A stretch of 64,000 bases of DNA, taken from positions 1,488,001 through 1,552,000 of the forward strand of contig JAGGNK010013114.1 in the NCBI GenBank assembly GCA_017590115.1. The letters run 5' to 3'. The position numbers were made by a program, and so were the translations under genes. Positions 47,771 through 61,200 of this stretch are shown in pieces. Source of the stretch: Montifringilla adamsi (lineage: Eukaryota; Chordata; Aves; Passeriformes; Passeridae). The notes below the pieces were generated by a model, which saw nothing but the letters and a program-made list of their open reading frames with translations, was not told the DNA's origin and searched no databases. Numbering within the stretch: position 1 is the first letter of the stretch; each line of letters opens with the position of its first letter.

Positions 47771-49004
47771 GTGCACCATAAAGAGCACACTTCAGAACAC
47801 TGCTGCATTTGGGCAGCCATCAACCCTTGCTTTGCTTTGGATGATGGTTAAAGCTTCTTATGGGAATATCTACTCCACATGGGAGATAAAGACAACTCAA
47901 AAGCATGGAGAACATGTGTAAGGCCAGTTAACTACACTGGGCTCAAAGATCAGCATGGGAATGCCACCTAGACCGAGGGATGCCTACAAGGATAACCAAA
48001 ACACTCCAGTAAAACAGTGGCTGTGGCTGGTAAGTGACTGTGTCTTTGTGATATGTTCCTCTTGCTGATTGGTGATCTAGGCCTTGTAAAGAGAATTGTC
48101 ACCTGCTTAGTGTGAGCAGGTAGCCTGAGGCACAATGTGAAAGCTTGGCAGACTGTGACATATTTTTTCCTTTCCTATGGCACGTTTTCTGCCAGTTGCT
48201 GCATCTAAGTATGTTAGTTGACAAAGGATCTTCTATATTTTTGTGACCATCCTGTCATATGTTTTTATTTCTGAAGAAAACTTTGAGGAAGTCTAAGTAC
48301 TTTCTTTTGATATTCTCTAAGGAACATGTTGTTTCTTGAAAGAAGATGCTGTCTTTTAATCCCAAGCAACTTATTTTTTGACACTTTGATATATTTATTT
48401 AGAAAAATAAGGAGGAGTTGAAGAGATAGAAAACTTAAAATAGAATAAGCCTTTTTGACACCATCCTGAAAGAATTATTATTGCCTTGTGATAATTATAA
48501 TGCATCTCTGTATCTATATCTATACATCTATATCTATATATATATGTGTATATAATATATGCTGAGGAAAATTCAGGCAAGCATGATACTCTTGTATTTG
48601 TTTCACTGCTCTGGTCAATGACTCAGGCTTTCTAGTGAATAGCACTGAAGAGCCTGGGTTTGGCCCTCACAGTGTCCAGTGGGTGTGGATCTCTGGATGT
48701 CACCTTGGAAGAGGGATCTGGTGCACAAAGTTGCACTTGGGTGTGGGTCAGATCATTGTGCATATTTAATTCTGTAGTCACAGCATCACTGCCGACATTG
48801 TGCTTGTGGACACTGCAATTCTCTCTCTGTGCTGCTCACTCCACTTGTAATGGTCTTTTGAAAGCACTCAATACTGTTTTAAATAGTCTTTTGAAAGCCA
48901 AAATACTCAGGAAAAGGATGTCTAAGGCAATCTGGTTTAGGAGAAGTTGTTTGCACTACAGGTATGTAATGACACACAAATAGGGAAAATCTGGATGGGT
49001 TTGC
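47771..49004. other. Intergenic sequence with a TA/TCTA microsatellite
   Basis: A TCTATA/TATA-type simple repeat lies at about 48,510-48,560. The word GTCTTTTGAAAGC is repeated near 48,851 and 48,886. Nothing else was recognised. Confidence 0.55.
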
Positions 49005-49210
49005 ATTGCAGCAAGGGAAATTTAGGCCAAACATTGAGACAAGCTTTCCAACAGCTCAGCACTGAAATTGTCTATCCATAGATCTCCTCACATTCTGCTT
49101 CACAAAGATTTTAGGAACAAATAGAAAAAGAATGGTTTTGGTTAGCTTAGTCTGTACTTGGCTACAAGACAGATTGGAAGGTTTCCTGAGGTCTTAATGC
49201 TTAGTTTAAG
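49005..49210 (+). mobile_element. Old CR1/L3-like LINE 3' end, plus strand
   Basis: The words GGGAAATTTAGGCC, AGCACTGAAATTGTCTATCC, TTTAGGAACAAATAG, ATGGTTTTGGTTAG and GGAAGGTTTCCTGAGGTC fall in the order of the ancient amniote CR1 3' end. Divergence is high, so this copy is much older than the one at 29.7 kb. Boundaries are approximate. Confidence 0.6.
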
Positions 49211-49318
49211 GAAATTACACACAAGATACCAAGGTTAGCTCTTTACAGAGGCTTGCATTTAAGATATATCTTAAGGAAATAATAGAAATTTTAGGACTTG
49301 ATCAAATGGATTGTAATG

Positions 49319-49395
49319 AAAAATAAAAGTGTATAAAGAAAAATAAAAGTGTATAAAGAAAAATAAAAGTATATAAAGAAAAAATTAAAGGTATA
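49319..49395 (+). repeat. 20-bp tandem repeat, about 3.8 copies
   Basis: The unit AAAAATAAAAGTGTATAAAG recurs head to tail with single changes in the third copy; the fourth is partial and degenerate. Confidence 0.9.
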
Positions 49396-49511
49396 ATTTA
49401 GACCTTTGTTTGTACCATTTATTTTTATTTCAGAGATTAGGATAATTTGGTAAAATGGAGGATGGTACTATGAATCTATGAATTTATATGATTTTTTCTT
49501 TTTTGCTGTTT

Positions 49512-49512
<1 letters not shown>

Positions 49513-49540
<28 letters not shown>
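49513..49540. repeat. T28 homopolymer
   Basis: It has 28 consecutive T. It could be a minus-strand retroposon tail, but no body was recognised to the left. Confidence 0.9.
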
Positions 49541-49543
<3 letters not shown>

Positions 49544-52500
49544 TTATGAAACTTACTCTTTTGGACACTCTTACTGAGGTGTTGAATTACACTGCAGAGT
49601 ATTCCACTCAAGTGAATGTCTATAGGTGCAGTAGCTGGGATGAAGCAAATTATTAAAGATTTGAACCCTTCTGCCTCAAGACATTAACCAGTCTTAAGCA
49701 TCTTAGTTTTGGAAGAAACATCCTCTATGGGAACATTACTGCATGACTGTCTATGAGGATTTGGAGCACCTGCTGTTGGTACCTGTCAGAGATAAGATAG
49801 GAGCAAACAGACTTACTGTGTGATTCAGCCCAGCAATTAATTTCCTTTGTAGGAATCCAGTAAAGCACAGAGCAGAGCAAAGCCCTGCCACTTCTCCTTT
49901 GTCTTAGTCACTGCTTCTTTTCTTCTAGGAGAAAAGTAATTATTGCATCTGGAGAATGTGAATTACAAATACAGGTAACATTCATGTAAGTGAGTCTGAG
50001 AACAATTCAAATATATAAAAATCTCCAAAATTTAGAAGTTAATTACAGGTTATGGGTGCTCTAAGATGCAAAAGAAGTCCTGAGTGTTTTGCATGGATGC
50101 ACTGCGCCATGAGGGGAATGCAGCTGACCCTCTTCCTTGGCCTTGCATGTGATGCTTATATGAGTTACTCAAATTTGTTTCACATTCTCTCTTTTTTTTT
50201 TTTTTTACAGTCAGCATTTGTAATATATTTACTTTTATTTAACTAGATATATCCATGCCTGTTTCAAGGTGATTTATTCCTGTTGGCAAAGGCAGACTCA
50301 TTGTAACTCCCATTCATGTGAATAAACCCAAAACAAAACTCAGGGGCTGATATAATTAGAACACATTTATGCTTGTTTTCCAGCCTTGGTCTGCTGAACA
50401 GCAATTACTTTGAAAGATAGTTCCTCTGCCTTTTTAAAATTTCTTTTTCTTTTCCAGTGTTCCTTTTATTCAGTCATGGGCTTGCAGTGGAAAGATGGAT
50501 GAAGTGGAGAGGTACACTCTTTGCATATTTCTCAGCAGAATGAAAAAGAATACAGTGTACCGTACACAATAATCTGCAAGTATACTAAGATAGCTGCAAA
50601 GAGTAAGGGCCTTGGATGGAAAAATTATTGATGAAAGAAGACTAGAAATAATGAGCATGTACTTCCCCAAGGGGATTTGAGATTGGATGTTAGATAACCT
50701 CATATGTAATGCAAACTAATGCTTCTTTAACAAGACATGGGCTTCTATCACTGTCAGTCCTTAAAACAGATTAGTTAAGCTGTTTGGGAAATGCTTAGGG
50801 ATTCTTCACCCTGCTCTGTGCAGAGCAATGGACAAGGCTGCCTCTCCGCCTCTCCTTTAGTTTTCATTAGTTTGTGTACACCTTTGTTGCGCCGTGTTTC
50901 AGCCATATAGGCACAGTACTCTTCCAAATGTAGTTACATTTTGTACTTACAGCTACAACAGTGATGGAAGCAGTCTAAGTAGGTGCCACCAAGACACAGT
51001 TGCTCCTGTGGAAATGCCAGTCCCTACCAAGCATTGTCAAACAGCAGAAGGGATGATTCTTAACTAACTACAACAGCATTGACAACAGGGCTCACACACA
51101 AACCAGTCTACCACATGCCATCTGCTCCATTGATGAAGGCATAAATGCTTTGCACTGGGACAGAGCTTTCGTCTGAGGATCTCAAAGTATTTTACAAAGT
51201 GGAAATATAAAATGACACTATCTTAATTGCACAGTTAGATGAGCAGGATTGCCACCTTCCTTAATTGCATGCTGATAGCATAGTCTGGCGTCTTCCTGAG
51301 GAAAGATTAGGAACATGAACAAAGGTGGTTTTGCTTAACTCTTCTGGGGATACTTGGAGGTAAAATTGTTCTGTTGAGCCACAGGCGTTATACAGGGGTG
51401 TGTGTGTAAGCACAAGTTTATTTCTCCAACAGAAGTCCTTTACATAGAGGTTGTGATGTGATTTTGCTTTTGTGAGGTATTTTCTTTACAGAAGAGCACG
51501 TGCACCCAACACAGCTATTCTGGTATGTCTGCACCACTAGCAGCGTCACTGAACTGACATGTTTGCATAGCAGCAGGTTAGTTTATGTTCTTGAGAAGGA
51601 GTTCAACACAGAGACAGCAGTACCTGGAGACACTTAGGTGAACAGCCCTACGAAAAGCACCACCATTGCCGAGCTAGTGCATTTTCTCTCCTTTGGCACA
51701 GAAGCAAAGGACTGATGGTGCTGGGAATGGAGTGACAGGCCCTCTCCTCTGCAGCATGCTTTCTACCAATGCAGGCGTAGAGTGCTTGTCAACACACATG
51801 TGTTCACCTCCTCTCTGCTGCAAATATTCATATGATTTGTATGAATAAATATATAATTTCCTAGCCTTTTTGCTGTACATTTAGGATCCTGATCAGGAGA
51901 GAAGTTACCATTTTACCTGGTAGTGAGTAAACATGTAACAGAGATGTCATGACAGAATGTGTGTCAGTGATGAACTTGTATCTGCTCCAGTTCCTTTTCA
52001 ATATCTGTCTAAGCCAAAGTGCATGAAAGATATCAGAGTACAGCATGAAAGCTACATAAATCTGGTTTTGGACCCTAATAATGCCCTCCAAAACTTCCTT
52101 TCAGCGAGTCATTTCTCTTCCTGCTCTCATTTTTTAAATCCACTCTGCAGGTGAGATAAGAGGATTCTTTTTGCCCTTAAATTATGGCAGTTACAAGTAA
52201 TCCTTGCTGTCTCTGTACATATGGGGCTTTTTTTTGGTTTTTTTTTTGTCTTTATTATTTTTTTTCCCAAGGAAAACAACTATTCCATGTTCATGGAAAA
52301 AAACCCAGAGATTTGCTGCACCAGAACAAAATATATGAGTTAACCTGAGGCAAAGCACAGCTGAACAGCAGCAATACAAACTTCCCCTCAGCTCTGGTGC
52401 CAAATGTCGCCAATGATAAACCTTTGCAGGCCATTAACTGGAAACAAAGTGTCCTTTATCAAGTTTCCTTTTTTATTAAAATCAGTAAATATAACTGAGC

Positions 52501-54086
52501 ATCTGATAGTAAATAATTTCCCTCCACCCATCTATGGGTAAAGGAAGGCTCTGAAGGGCAGCAAGTACTTGCTCTCAGAAGAAACAATTCTGAGATGGTT
52601 TAAGGCAGCAGCTGCACTGGTGATCAGACAGGTCAGTGACATTAATATAATTCCAATGCATATTTAAAGACTCTCTGACCTACATACAAGTATTTCCAGG
52701 ACACGCACATTCTTTTTCTAGCTGGCATCTTTTATATGACTTGAGTGGCCCACACCTTTCTCTGCAGACAAAGGTGTTACCTCCCCTGTTTCTTGACTAT
52801 GGGGAGGATTGGGAAGCTGCTTGGATAAGTTATTTTTTGGTGGATTTTAACTGGGAAACACCAGTTCAATTGTATAGAAGGCAGGCAAAAAGGTTATATT
52901 CATCAAATACAAGAGTCTTTATTTTAAAAGAGAATGTCTTAGGAGAGAGATGCTGTTCAGAGAAAGGCAATAATAGTGGCAGGGTGTGCTCTTGTTTCAC
53001 CAGAGTAGGCAGAGACCCTTGGGGACACAAGAGAGAGGTCGAATCACATTTGTCTGGTTTAGATTAGAGGCTACAGGGCAGTCTGGAAGAAACATGCCCA
53101 TTGCAGCTGTGCTGCTTTGTATGCATACCAGAGAAATAAGAGCAGTAATTAGGCTCTTCACCAGGGCAACTTTGTCAGAGCCTGTGCCTTGCACTAAACA
53201 GAGAGAAGCTGCTGAGACATCTTCAGCAAGTGTCAATTACTAAGCTATGTGGGCAGGGCCATAGACCTGTTTTCTCAGGTGCTCTGTGCCACTCAAGTCT
53301 TGGTCTTATTAAACAGGCAGGAAAACTGTTGTGATTTGTTTAGAATTTGGAAAGAGGAGAAGTTTTTAAACCTAGACGCTTATTTTCCTTCCTCAGGAGA
53401 ATGGTATTTTGACTGTAGTGGGAGAATTTAGGTTTGTCTTGAACTTGTAGGGTGCTGGGGAGAATAAAGGATCTTGCCAACCTCTGGGACTAATCAGCAG
53501 TGTGGTAAGTGACCACCCTTCTCCAGGTATTTGGGGATGTATGAGTTTCAGATGAAACGGGAACTTCTCCCCAAGGTGTATCTGAACTATGTCACTGTCC
53601 ATGTTTTCCCAGAGTCACTGTCCCTTGCTGGAGCAGGGACAGTGTGGCTCTGCTAGGGGATTGATAGAGATTTCGAATTTGAACAGGGACTTTTGAAGTT
53701 GGCATGTTGTCCCAAAAGGCAACATCTGCATGTTGAGAGTAAGTCTGAGAAAAGTGGCATGGACATTTTGGTTGCCCTTCGGGACTTGTAGGTAGGAGGA
53801 TTTTTGATTTGACCGGGCAGCTGTCTCGCTATATTGAAAACAAGGGGTGGCCAAGCATAAGAGTAAGGAAGTGCAGAAGGGCTGACCTCTGTTTTATGAC
53901 AGAACTAAGAGAGAGAACAGGTGGTCACAGACTAACTAATTCTGAAGAAAACTGGAGACAAGCATGTGATGGGAGAACTTGAAAAATAATAAAGGGAAGA
54001 TGAAATCTTTAACGGTATGCTGAAAAAGATTAAGGGAAGACAAGCAGCTTCTTACTTTTTGTTGTTTGACTCCAGGGTGGGTATCA
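49541..54086. other. Intergenic sequence, unassigned
   Basis: No gene was recognised. T-rich runs lie at 50,192-50,206 and 52,223-52,267. The part 52,700-53,860 has altered composition and could be decayed retroelement, but no domain or terminus was identified. A bulged hairpin lies at 53,616-53,644. Confidence 0.5.
53616..53644. repeat. Bulged palindromic hairpin
   Basis: CACTGTCCCT pairs with AGGGACAGTG perfectly, and the inner GCT/AGC can extend the stem past one bulged T. Confidence 0.7.
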
Positions 54087-54092
54087 CTTATT

Positions 54093-54396
54093 TGTGTGTA
54101 GCAGAATGACGCAGAGTCCCTGGTCAGGTGCAAAGGAGAGGCCCCTTATTGCAAAACCGAGGCCTTTTTAAGCAGTCAGGCCTTTATCAGTTACATAATT
54201 TTGAACCATAACAAACATAATTCAACCAACCACTACACGTCAAAATGTGAACACACAATGGTTATATAACTTGCTTTTCTGCCTCTAATTCAGCTGAGTC
54301 ACTTTCCCATTGTCCTTTTCTACTTAGCTGAAATAACAGGCCTCAGCCATGGTTTTACAAGGCCTTCTTTTTGTAAGGTTATACCTATATGCAACA
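54093..54396 (-). mobile_element. Solo LTR of an endogenous retrovirus (304 bp)
   Basis: It is flanked by the 6-bp direct repeat CTTATT at 54087-54092 and 54397-54402. On the minus strand it starts TGTTGCATAT and ends CTACACACA, the TG...CA pattern of LTRs. A TTAAAAAGG TATA-like box and an AATAAG signal lie before a CT-rich U5-like end. A 6-bp duplication suits avian beta/alpha-type (ERVK-like) elements. No internal viral genes are present, so it is a recombination remnant. Confidence 0.85.
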
Positions 54397-54402
54397 CTTA
54401 TT

Positions 54403-57400
54403 GTTTATTTATAAGGCTGTTGATAAAGACATGGCTGAAAATGACAAGACACTAGAAGAAAGGATTAAATCATTACTGTCATTCACATTTCAGGCAAAAG
54501 AGAAATAATTCTTCTGATGCTCACTCAAGGGAAGCTGGCAGTCAGAAGGACAGGGGATTGTGTTCCCGTGTTACTCTGAAATATGTAATGAGATTGCACT
54601 GTAAAAGAGCCATGGAAATGTTAATTCTAAAGTCTGTGGTGTGCTGTGGAAAGAGAAAGTGGGAAATTATAAATGAGCAACATCAATCAAATATCAGCAT
54701 GCACTGTGATTGCCAAGGGCTTAGGTAGATCTCTACTCCTTAGGGAAGTTCTTCTCCGTAAGAATCATATGAGAGACTACTCTGTTAGGCAAAAATAATG
54801 CTGCAGAAATTTGTGAAGTGTTCATTAAGTACAGTAAGAGCAGGAACTTTCCAAGTGACTGAGTGTCACTTTGATGGATAGACTACAGTAGGTTATACTC
54901 AATAAATCCTCGTGATCTCTGTGTGCATTGTCATTCAAAAGGAATTATTATTCCTAACTAAATAGTCACTGAAAATCTAAAAGGTCTGTGTGTTATGCAC
55001 TGCCATGTCCTGAGTAACTGGGTTGTGTAACACAAGTCAGTGTGGAAATAAGAGAATTGGCACGCTCTTGGACCCTCACAGGGATGGGTCAGAGGGAAGT
55101 GCCCTCCCTGCATGTGGAGTCCAGACACAGCTGGATGGTTGTGAGTCATAGCTTACCTCTAGGGCTTCTTAAGATCTAGACACTTTATTCTAGACCAATA
55201 TACAGTCATTTCAGTATGTTTGAAGGGAAGGGGGAAAAATATAGAGAGAAATTATATGTTTTGCAAAAATTGACTGAAAAATGCTATAGGATTGAAGCAG
55301 AGCCCAGTTCAAATTTGTAAAATTCCTTGACTTTCACCATATTAAAGCTTGGGAACAATTTCAAGACTTTGAAGAGCTGCTGGGGTGTTCTTTAGCAGGT
55401 AAGAAAGGCTGGGAGGATAACAAGGTAAATGTGTAAGTGGAACGGAACTTCTTTAGATGGGTGACGTCTGAGAACAAAGCTAACTTTGTTCAGCTTTTGA
55501 CCAAGTTATTGGGAGTCATATAGGATCTCATTTAAACTTTATCATTAGATTGCATACCTCATCTGTGACCAGGGACATGACTAGCATAGAAACAGGCTTA
55601 CTCATTTTCTAATTTCATTCACTGGACCATGGGTGGAAAGCAAGCATGAAGGATGTGGGTGCAGCATTCCAGGGCCAGAATGGGGCATTTGTTGATCATG
55701 TCATTGTATAATGACATAATATCACATAAAAGCATACAGTATTGAAAAATATAGCCACATAATTTCCTGGAATCAGTACTAATTAAAAAGCAAATTGGAG
55801 TGGGAAGCAGCTGAAGAATATCCAACTATTTCTATTATCATGATTTTTACAGTAAAGGACAGATGAGTAAATGCTGTGTTTGAATTGAAGAACATTAATT
55901 GTGAAGCTTCAAGGCTGCTGAGAAAATGAAATTTGCCTTTTTCTTTTTTAAACAAAAATGGGTTTATTCATCTTCTTGCTATTTAGTACACAATAGCCTT
56001 AATAAATACAATACAGTAATAGGGCTGCTGGATCAGGTCCAAATAAACCCTAAAATGACCAGGTGCTATAATGAGAATATCAGAGTTTGACATTTTAGTT
56101 CCCTAAATTGTCCTTCTTGCTCCTTCTTCTAGCATCTACAAGCAGTGCACCTGAAAAATGCCCACATTTAGAATGGCATCAGCACAAGGTAGGGAAGGAG
56201 AACTCTTGGCTGTGGGGGGGCTGGGTTGTCTCCAATGTGGTACATTCTGTCTCCAATGTGACACAAGAGGTTTGTGGAGGGGTGCAGCGGAAACCTTGTG
56301 TTATAAACAAAGTGCAGACACTGTGGAATGTGCCTACTCTAAAATGAGTGCTTTCTGATTTCACTCCCTGCTTCAGTTGATCCTGAAACTGTGTGGAAAA
56401 GTATTATCCACCTCTTAATATTTCCTACCTTTGCTGAGGTGAGTAGTGATGGAGAGTATGCACCACAATGGCTGTTTAACCAGGATCTTTGTCTCTGGCT
56501 CTGCAGAACTAGATATGTTGTCTTCCTTGATCTGCTTCAATTTATTTTTAGGTTGTGACTGTGAAAAAGCTAGCGGTTTGCTGGAGTCAATTTTCACAAA
56601 AAGCCAGTGACAGAGTAAGAATTTCTGCCAATCTTCTTAACTTGCACTGAAAGCCTACAGTTTCTCAGGTTGCAGGAGCACAATATTAAAAAAAAAAAAA
56701 AAGGCAGCCATCAAAGCATGCTCAGAACAGAAATATTCTGTTAGCTTTTGTGACTCCTTGTTTCACACAGAAATGCCCAGATTTAGAAGGCATGACTTGG
56801 GCATAGTCCTATAATTTGTCAGTCTAACCCCATCCTTTCCCCCTCAGTCTCTTGTCCCAGTCACTGACTTAATGAAAAGTATTTTTTTGGTGGGTCTCTT
56901 GGCATGGTTCTTCCCCTAGCAGTGCTGCTTGTTGCTCCTTATTGCTGAAGAGGTGTAGAACTGACGGATTATCACAGTTGGGCTTCATGAAGAAGGTCCT
57001 CCTTCTAGACTTAACCTGCAGGTGGAAGATATTGAAGAGGAATGTACTTTTGATAGCTTTATCTTAAAAGAGAGTGAGGAAATATCTAGATTTCTTCACT
57101 GAAAATTTATTTTATTCATAGCCATCTTCAGAAGTACAGGATTGTTCTGGCCCTCTGACCATGGAAAATTTGTTCCAGGAAAGCAAGTTTCTCAAAGGCT
57201 CAAGAGCACTTTCTTGCCTTACTAGGAGTTTGTGTAAAGTGTGAACTATAAGCAAAGGATGGTTCTGCCGTGCCCCTAACATGCCCTGTCTTTAGGTACT
57301 TGTTACAGGAATGGCATGGATTACATGCTAGGGTCAGGAAACAGGAGCCTGTGTATGAGAAGTAACAGCTCTTTGGCCGGATGTGACAGAGAGAGGTCAG

Positions 57401-58203
57401 GCTTTGCCTTCTCTTACAGAATCATTACTGTGAATCATTACAACAAGCATTGTTGGTGTTGGGAATTGGCCTTGGCTAGCAATGAGGCTGGAATAACTCT
57501 AGTACCACAGGGGTTTAGACCTCTAGTAGCACCACATGGCACAGGGCTCTGTGCTGTGAGGGTTCCTGCCCTGTGCATGTGCCGGCCTTGGGAAAGCTCA
57601 CTTAGTAACTCAGTTTGCTATGACTTTCACAAGAATTTGCCTGCAGTGTGCATAGGCTTCATGGTCAAAACATAAAAAATCGGCTGTCGTTTTACTTGAT
57701 TCCAATTGTTTGTGGTGCTGTGGAAATGAGATGCTTAGAGATAAATAAGCTGGCCGTTAACTGTGTTTTTTATTTGGTTTTAATGGCTTGTACTAATTAA
57801 CTGGGTCCTGTCTAGTTTCACTTGAGTGGGAGTGACATGAGCACAAAGATTACAGGCTGGCATTTACATTAGTCTGTTTCATTAAACAGGAAAAGATTCC
57901 GTTTAGCAAGAGACACCTCCAAGGAAAACAATGCCAGAGGGAACAAAACTATTTCTGTGCTTGAAGAGAACAGGGCCTCAATACAGTAGTCTAATTAAGA
58001 TGGTTATCTGCTGGTAAACAAACATAGCTGACTCCTGTACAGTGGACAGGGGAATTTAAAGAGAAAAATTATCGATTGAGTCTGGAAAAAGAGTTGGAGC
58101 TCAACAACGCAACAGATAAATACATATGCTTTCTCTGTCTCATTCTTTCACATTGAACAGATCTGATGGTGTTGGGGAAACTTTTTTTCTAATTTGTGGA
58201 TTT
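54403..58203. other. Intergenic sequence, nothing recognised
   Basis: It is non-coding. An A15 run lies at about 56,688-56,702. The part at about 57,670-58,000 has a conserved non-coding texture. Short frames such as 57,316-57,675 have no family features. Confidence 0.5.
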
Positions 58204-58224
58204 CCCCCCCCCCCCCCCCCCCCC
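58204..58224. repeat. C21 homopolymer
   Basis: It has 21 consecutive C on the + strand, hence a G21 run on the other strand, which could form G-quadruplex or i-motif structures. Confidence 0.9.
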
Positions 58225-61200
58225 AGACTTTTCTGTGTAAGACTTTTCAGGGATGGCTTGGCAACATGGGTCAACCAATTCAGCTCCTTTGTTTAATTCC
58301 TTATTCTTAGATTCTGTCTTGTCTGAAAACACACTGTTGGTGCCACTTTGGTTGAAATTCCTCTGCAAATCCCTGCTGTATGAGTTAAGGCTTGTGCAGA
58401 TGGTGGCACTGCTGATGAAAATGACACTGAAGGGTTGTTTTGTCTTTTCTAAAGCCAAGCAAGAGCATTTTAAACAGGAAACAAACAGCTATTATGATTT
58501 TGGTGGCTTTTATCACTGCTCTGTAAAAAGGTATAAAAAAACCCTTTGGCTCTCTCTTCCACTTTTCTAATTTGAAAAAATAAGAAATAAAATGTCCCCA
58601 GAAACTGGTGGTATGCCAGTTGCTTCTCCTCAAAATTTTTTAGAAATCATAGCTTTATGAAGGGACAGGTGCTTTAGTTTTGATGTGAAACTCTATTTGT
58701 CCCAGAGGCACTCAGGAATCTGAGTGCTGGGGAGGCTTCACTGAGGGCTGCCCAAGACTGAAAGTGCAGTGACCAGGCAGCCCTGAAGATGGGCTGGACA
58801 AGGATGATGCAGAGGGCATCTACTGGAGCCAGCCTGCACTGGGAAACTGCCCAGGTGGCTTTATTTCGTTTTGGTAAGTTCACTTCCTGCTCTGTTGTAA
58901 ATGAAGAAAACACTGCTGCTGTCTTTTTCTCACTTTTGGAATAAACTGAAGATATGTCTGCATCATTCATGTCGAGGTATCCAAGCTACATCCACACAAG
59001 GTGAAACGGACTACAAAGAAAGAGAGCAGTGGGATAAAAAGCAATAAACCTTTGTTTAGTCAGGTCTTCCTTGACACATAATTTTGTTATTGACTTGTAA
59101 GTTATGGAATAAATAATCTGGGAAGCTGTGGGAAACACTCCTGGTCTGTGAATTCTGGTAAGGCAGAGAATTGGGTTAGGCACAAGTCATGAATTGGGTA
59201 ACAAGAACCACCCTCTCTTTCTACTACTCTGGTTTCTGTATGTGTCTCATCATGATAACCCAGACCTGAAGCTTATTCAATGAGAAGTGTCTGATAAAGC
59301 TGGATGGTGTTTTGCAGAAAGTCTTGACAGCTTGGTGCAAACATCCAGCCAAGGCATGGGAATGCCATGTTGTTCAACTGACGACTCACAGGCCATAAAT
59401 AATAGTTAGTCAATGAGCTAGAAGTGACTAGCCCATAGACAGCACCCATATGTTGAAATATGTTTGCATTAATTTTTGCTGAAGGGCCTTGAATAATGAA
59501 GAGATTAGTAAAAATCAAAGTCCTTTTTGAACAGGATATATGAACAGGAACCAAACAGGGTAAGTTATGAACTGCAAAGGGTTCTCCTAGTTGTAGTCAT
59601 TGGCTTGTGGCTTTCAATCAATACCTACTAATTTAGATCTTTAACAGTATTCATTTAAATTACATTTTTTTTTTAATCTGGCAGAGTGGACAAGTTCAAA
59701 GAGACCAGATGATTAAAGAAATGCTATGAAATAGCTGGACAAAGGGATCTAGTTGGTGTATGAATGGTACTCTTTGATTGTGCTTTTTTGTGTATCTGGT
59801 ATCTCTTTTCTGCAGAAGCTTTTGGACAATATCCAGTGAGCATAAAGGATTGCCACGAGGACAAGAACTGTCCATAATTTTGACTAGACTGGCAGATCAG
59901 ACTATGAGCAAGAGATACAGATAGAAAGTTCATCACATCTCTCAGAGAAGCCTGAAGTGTCAAAAGTTTGAAAACAGCTGTTTAAAAACCTGTCTGAGAA
60001 TTGGCAGTGGGGAGGGAATAGAGAACTTCCACCTAAAAAGGGCTTAAAAGATGTGATTTTGAGCACACTTGTTAAATGTGTTTTCCCCAAAGCAGCCATC
60101 CTGGTGGATTGGAGAAATTCAACATGCAAAACTGTGTCTCTTGGTATGTATGAGAAGGGAGCAATAACTGTCCTGATTTTTTTCCCAGAGCCTCCTCTAG
60201 CAGCTTTTCTCCCTCCCTGTTGCTTCAGCTCAGGCTTCACATGTCCCTGGTGCATGTGCCAAGCAATCTGCCAGCCTCACGTTGACTCTCGCTCCACTCT
60301 TCACGAGCACTGACCTCCAGCACTTGCATTAACAAAACTTCTCCTGCAGTTAAAATCATTCGATTACTTTAAGCATGAAGTTGCTCAAAAACATTGCAGA
60401 GCACAGGATGATTGGTAAGCATGTTACAGAAGCAAAGAACATGCACTTTGAGTTCCTAAGGGCCAGAATTTTTAAAGGGCTTACAAACCTGCTGTTGTTA
60501 AGGATTCTTTCAGCATTTTCTCAGCAGTGATGAAGTCATTTCTGAAGTACTGCGATCTGCTACATGAAGGCAATGAGTGATTTTCTAATGTTACTTGAAT
60601 ATCTTCCGTGAATATCTTTCTTTGCTTCTTGGCTTTGCCATACAGAAAATTTGTTGAAGTTTCTTTTCTCCTCATTTCATGGATCCTCAGTCTGACTTCT
60701 CCTTCCCAAATCAAGCTGCATACACAAAACCTCCTGCTGGAATATGCTAGGCCTGGCATAGATTTCAGGTAAGAAATATATGCCTTCATACAGATGATGC
60801 AATACTGCTTTCAAATCAAGTATGAAGGATTTCTTGCAGACCATATCTTCAGGCGTTTTAGTGTTTGGTACTTTGTAACAATTTTAAATTGACCTGAATA
60901 TATCCTAGCCCTGTTTCCATCAAATGGCAAACATTCAGTGCTGCAGGCCTTGAAACTTCCTGCTTTTCTTTGAAGTATGGAGGGGGCTGAAAAGACCATT
61001 TTTCTTTAGCTGCCAGGTGTGCAATCCCTGCCTCTCAGTCCATCTCCTGAGCAGAGCTGCACTGTGAGTTCACTCTCTCCCTAGCAGCACAGCGGCCTGG
61101 CGGCACTGGGTGAGAGCACAGAGTTTAATGTGGTTGCCTGGCATTAGCAGTCAGTCAGAACTGCATGCTGGTAATTTCTTGGTAACACCACTTCAACTAG

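Noticed and set aside
57316..57675. 119-codon open frame, + strand
   Set aside because: No domain; no upstream promoter or exon partner seen.
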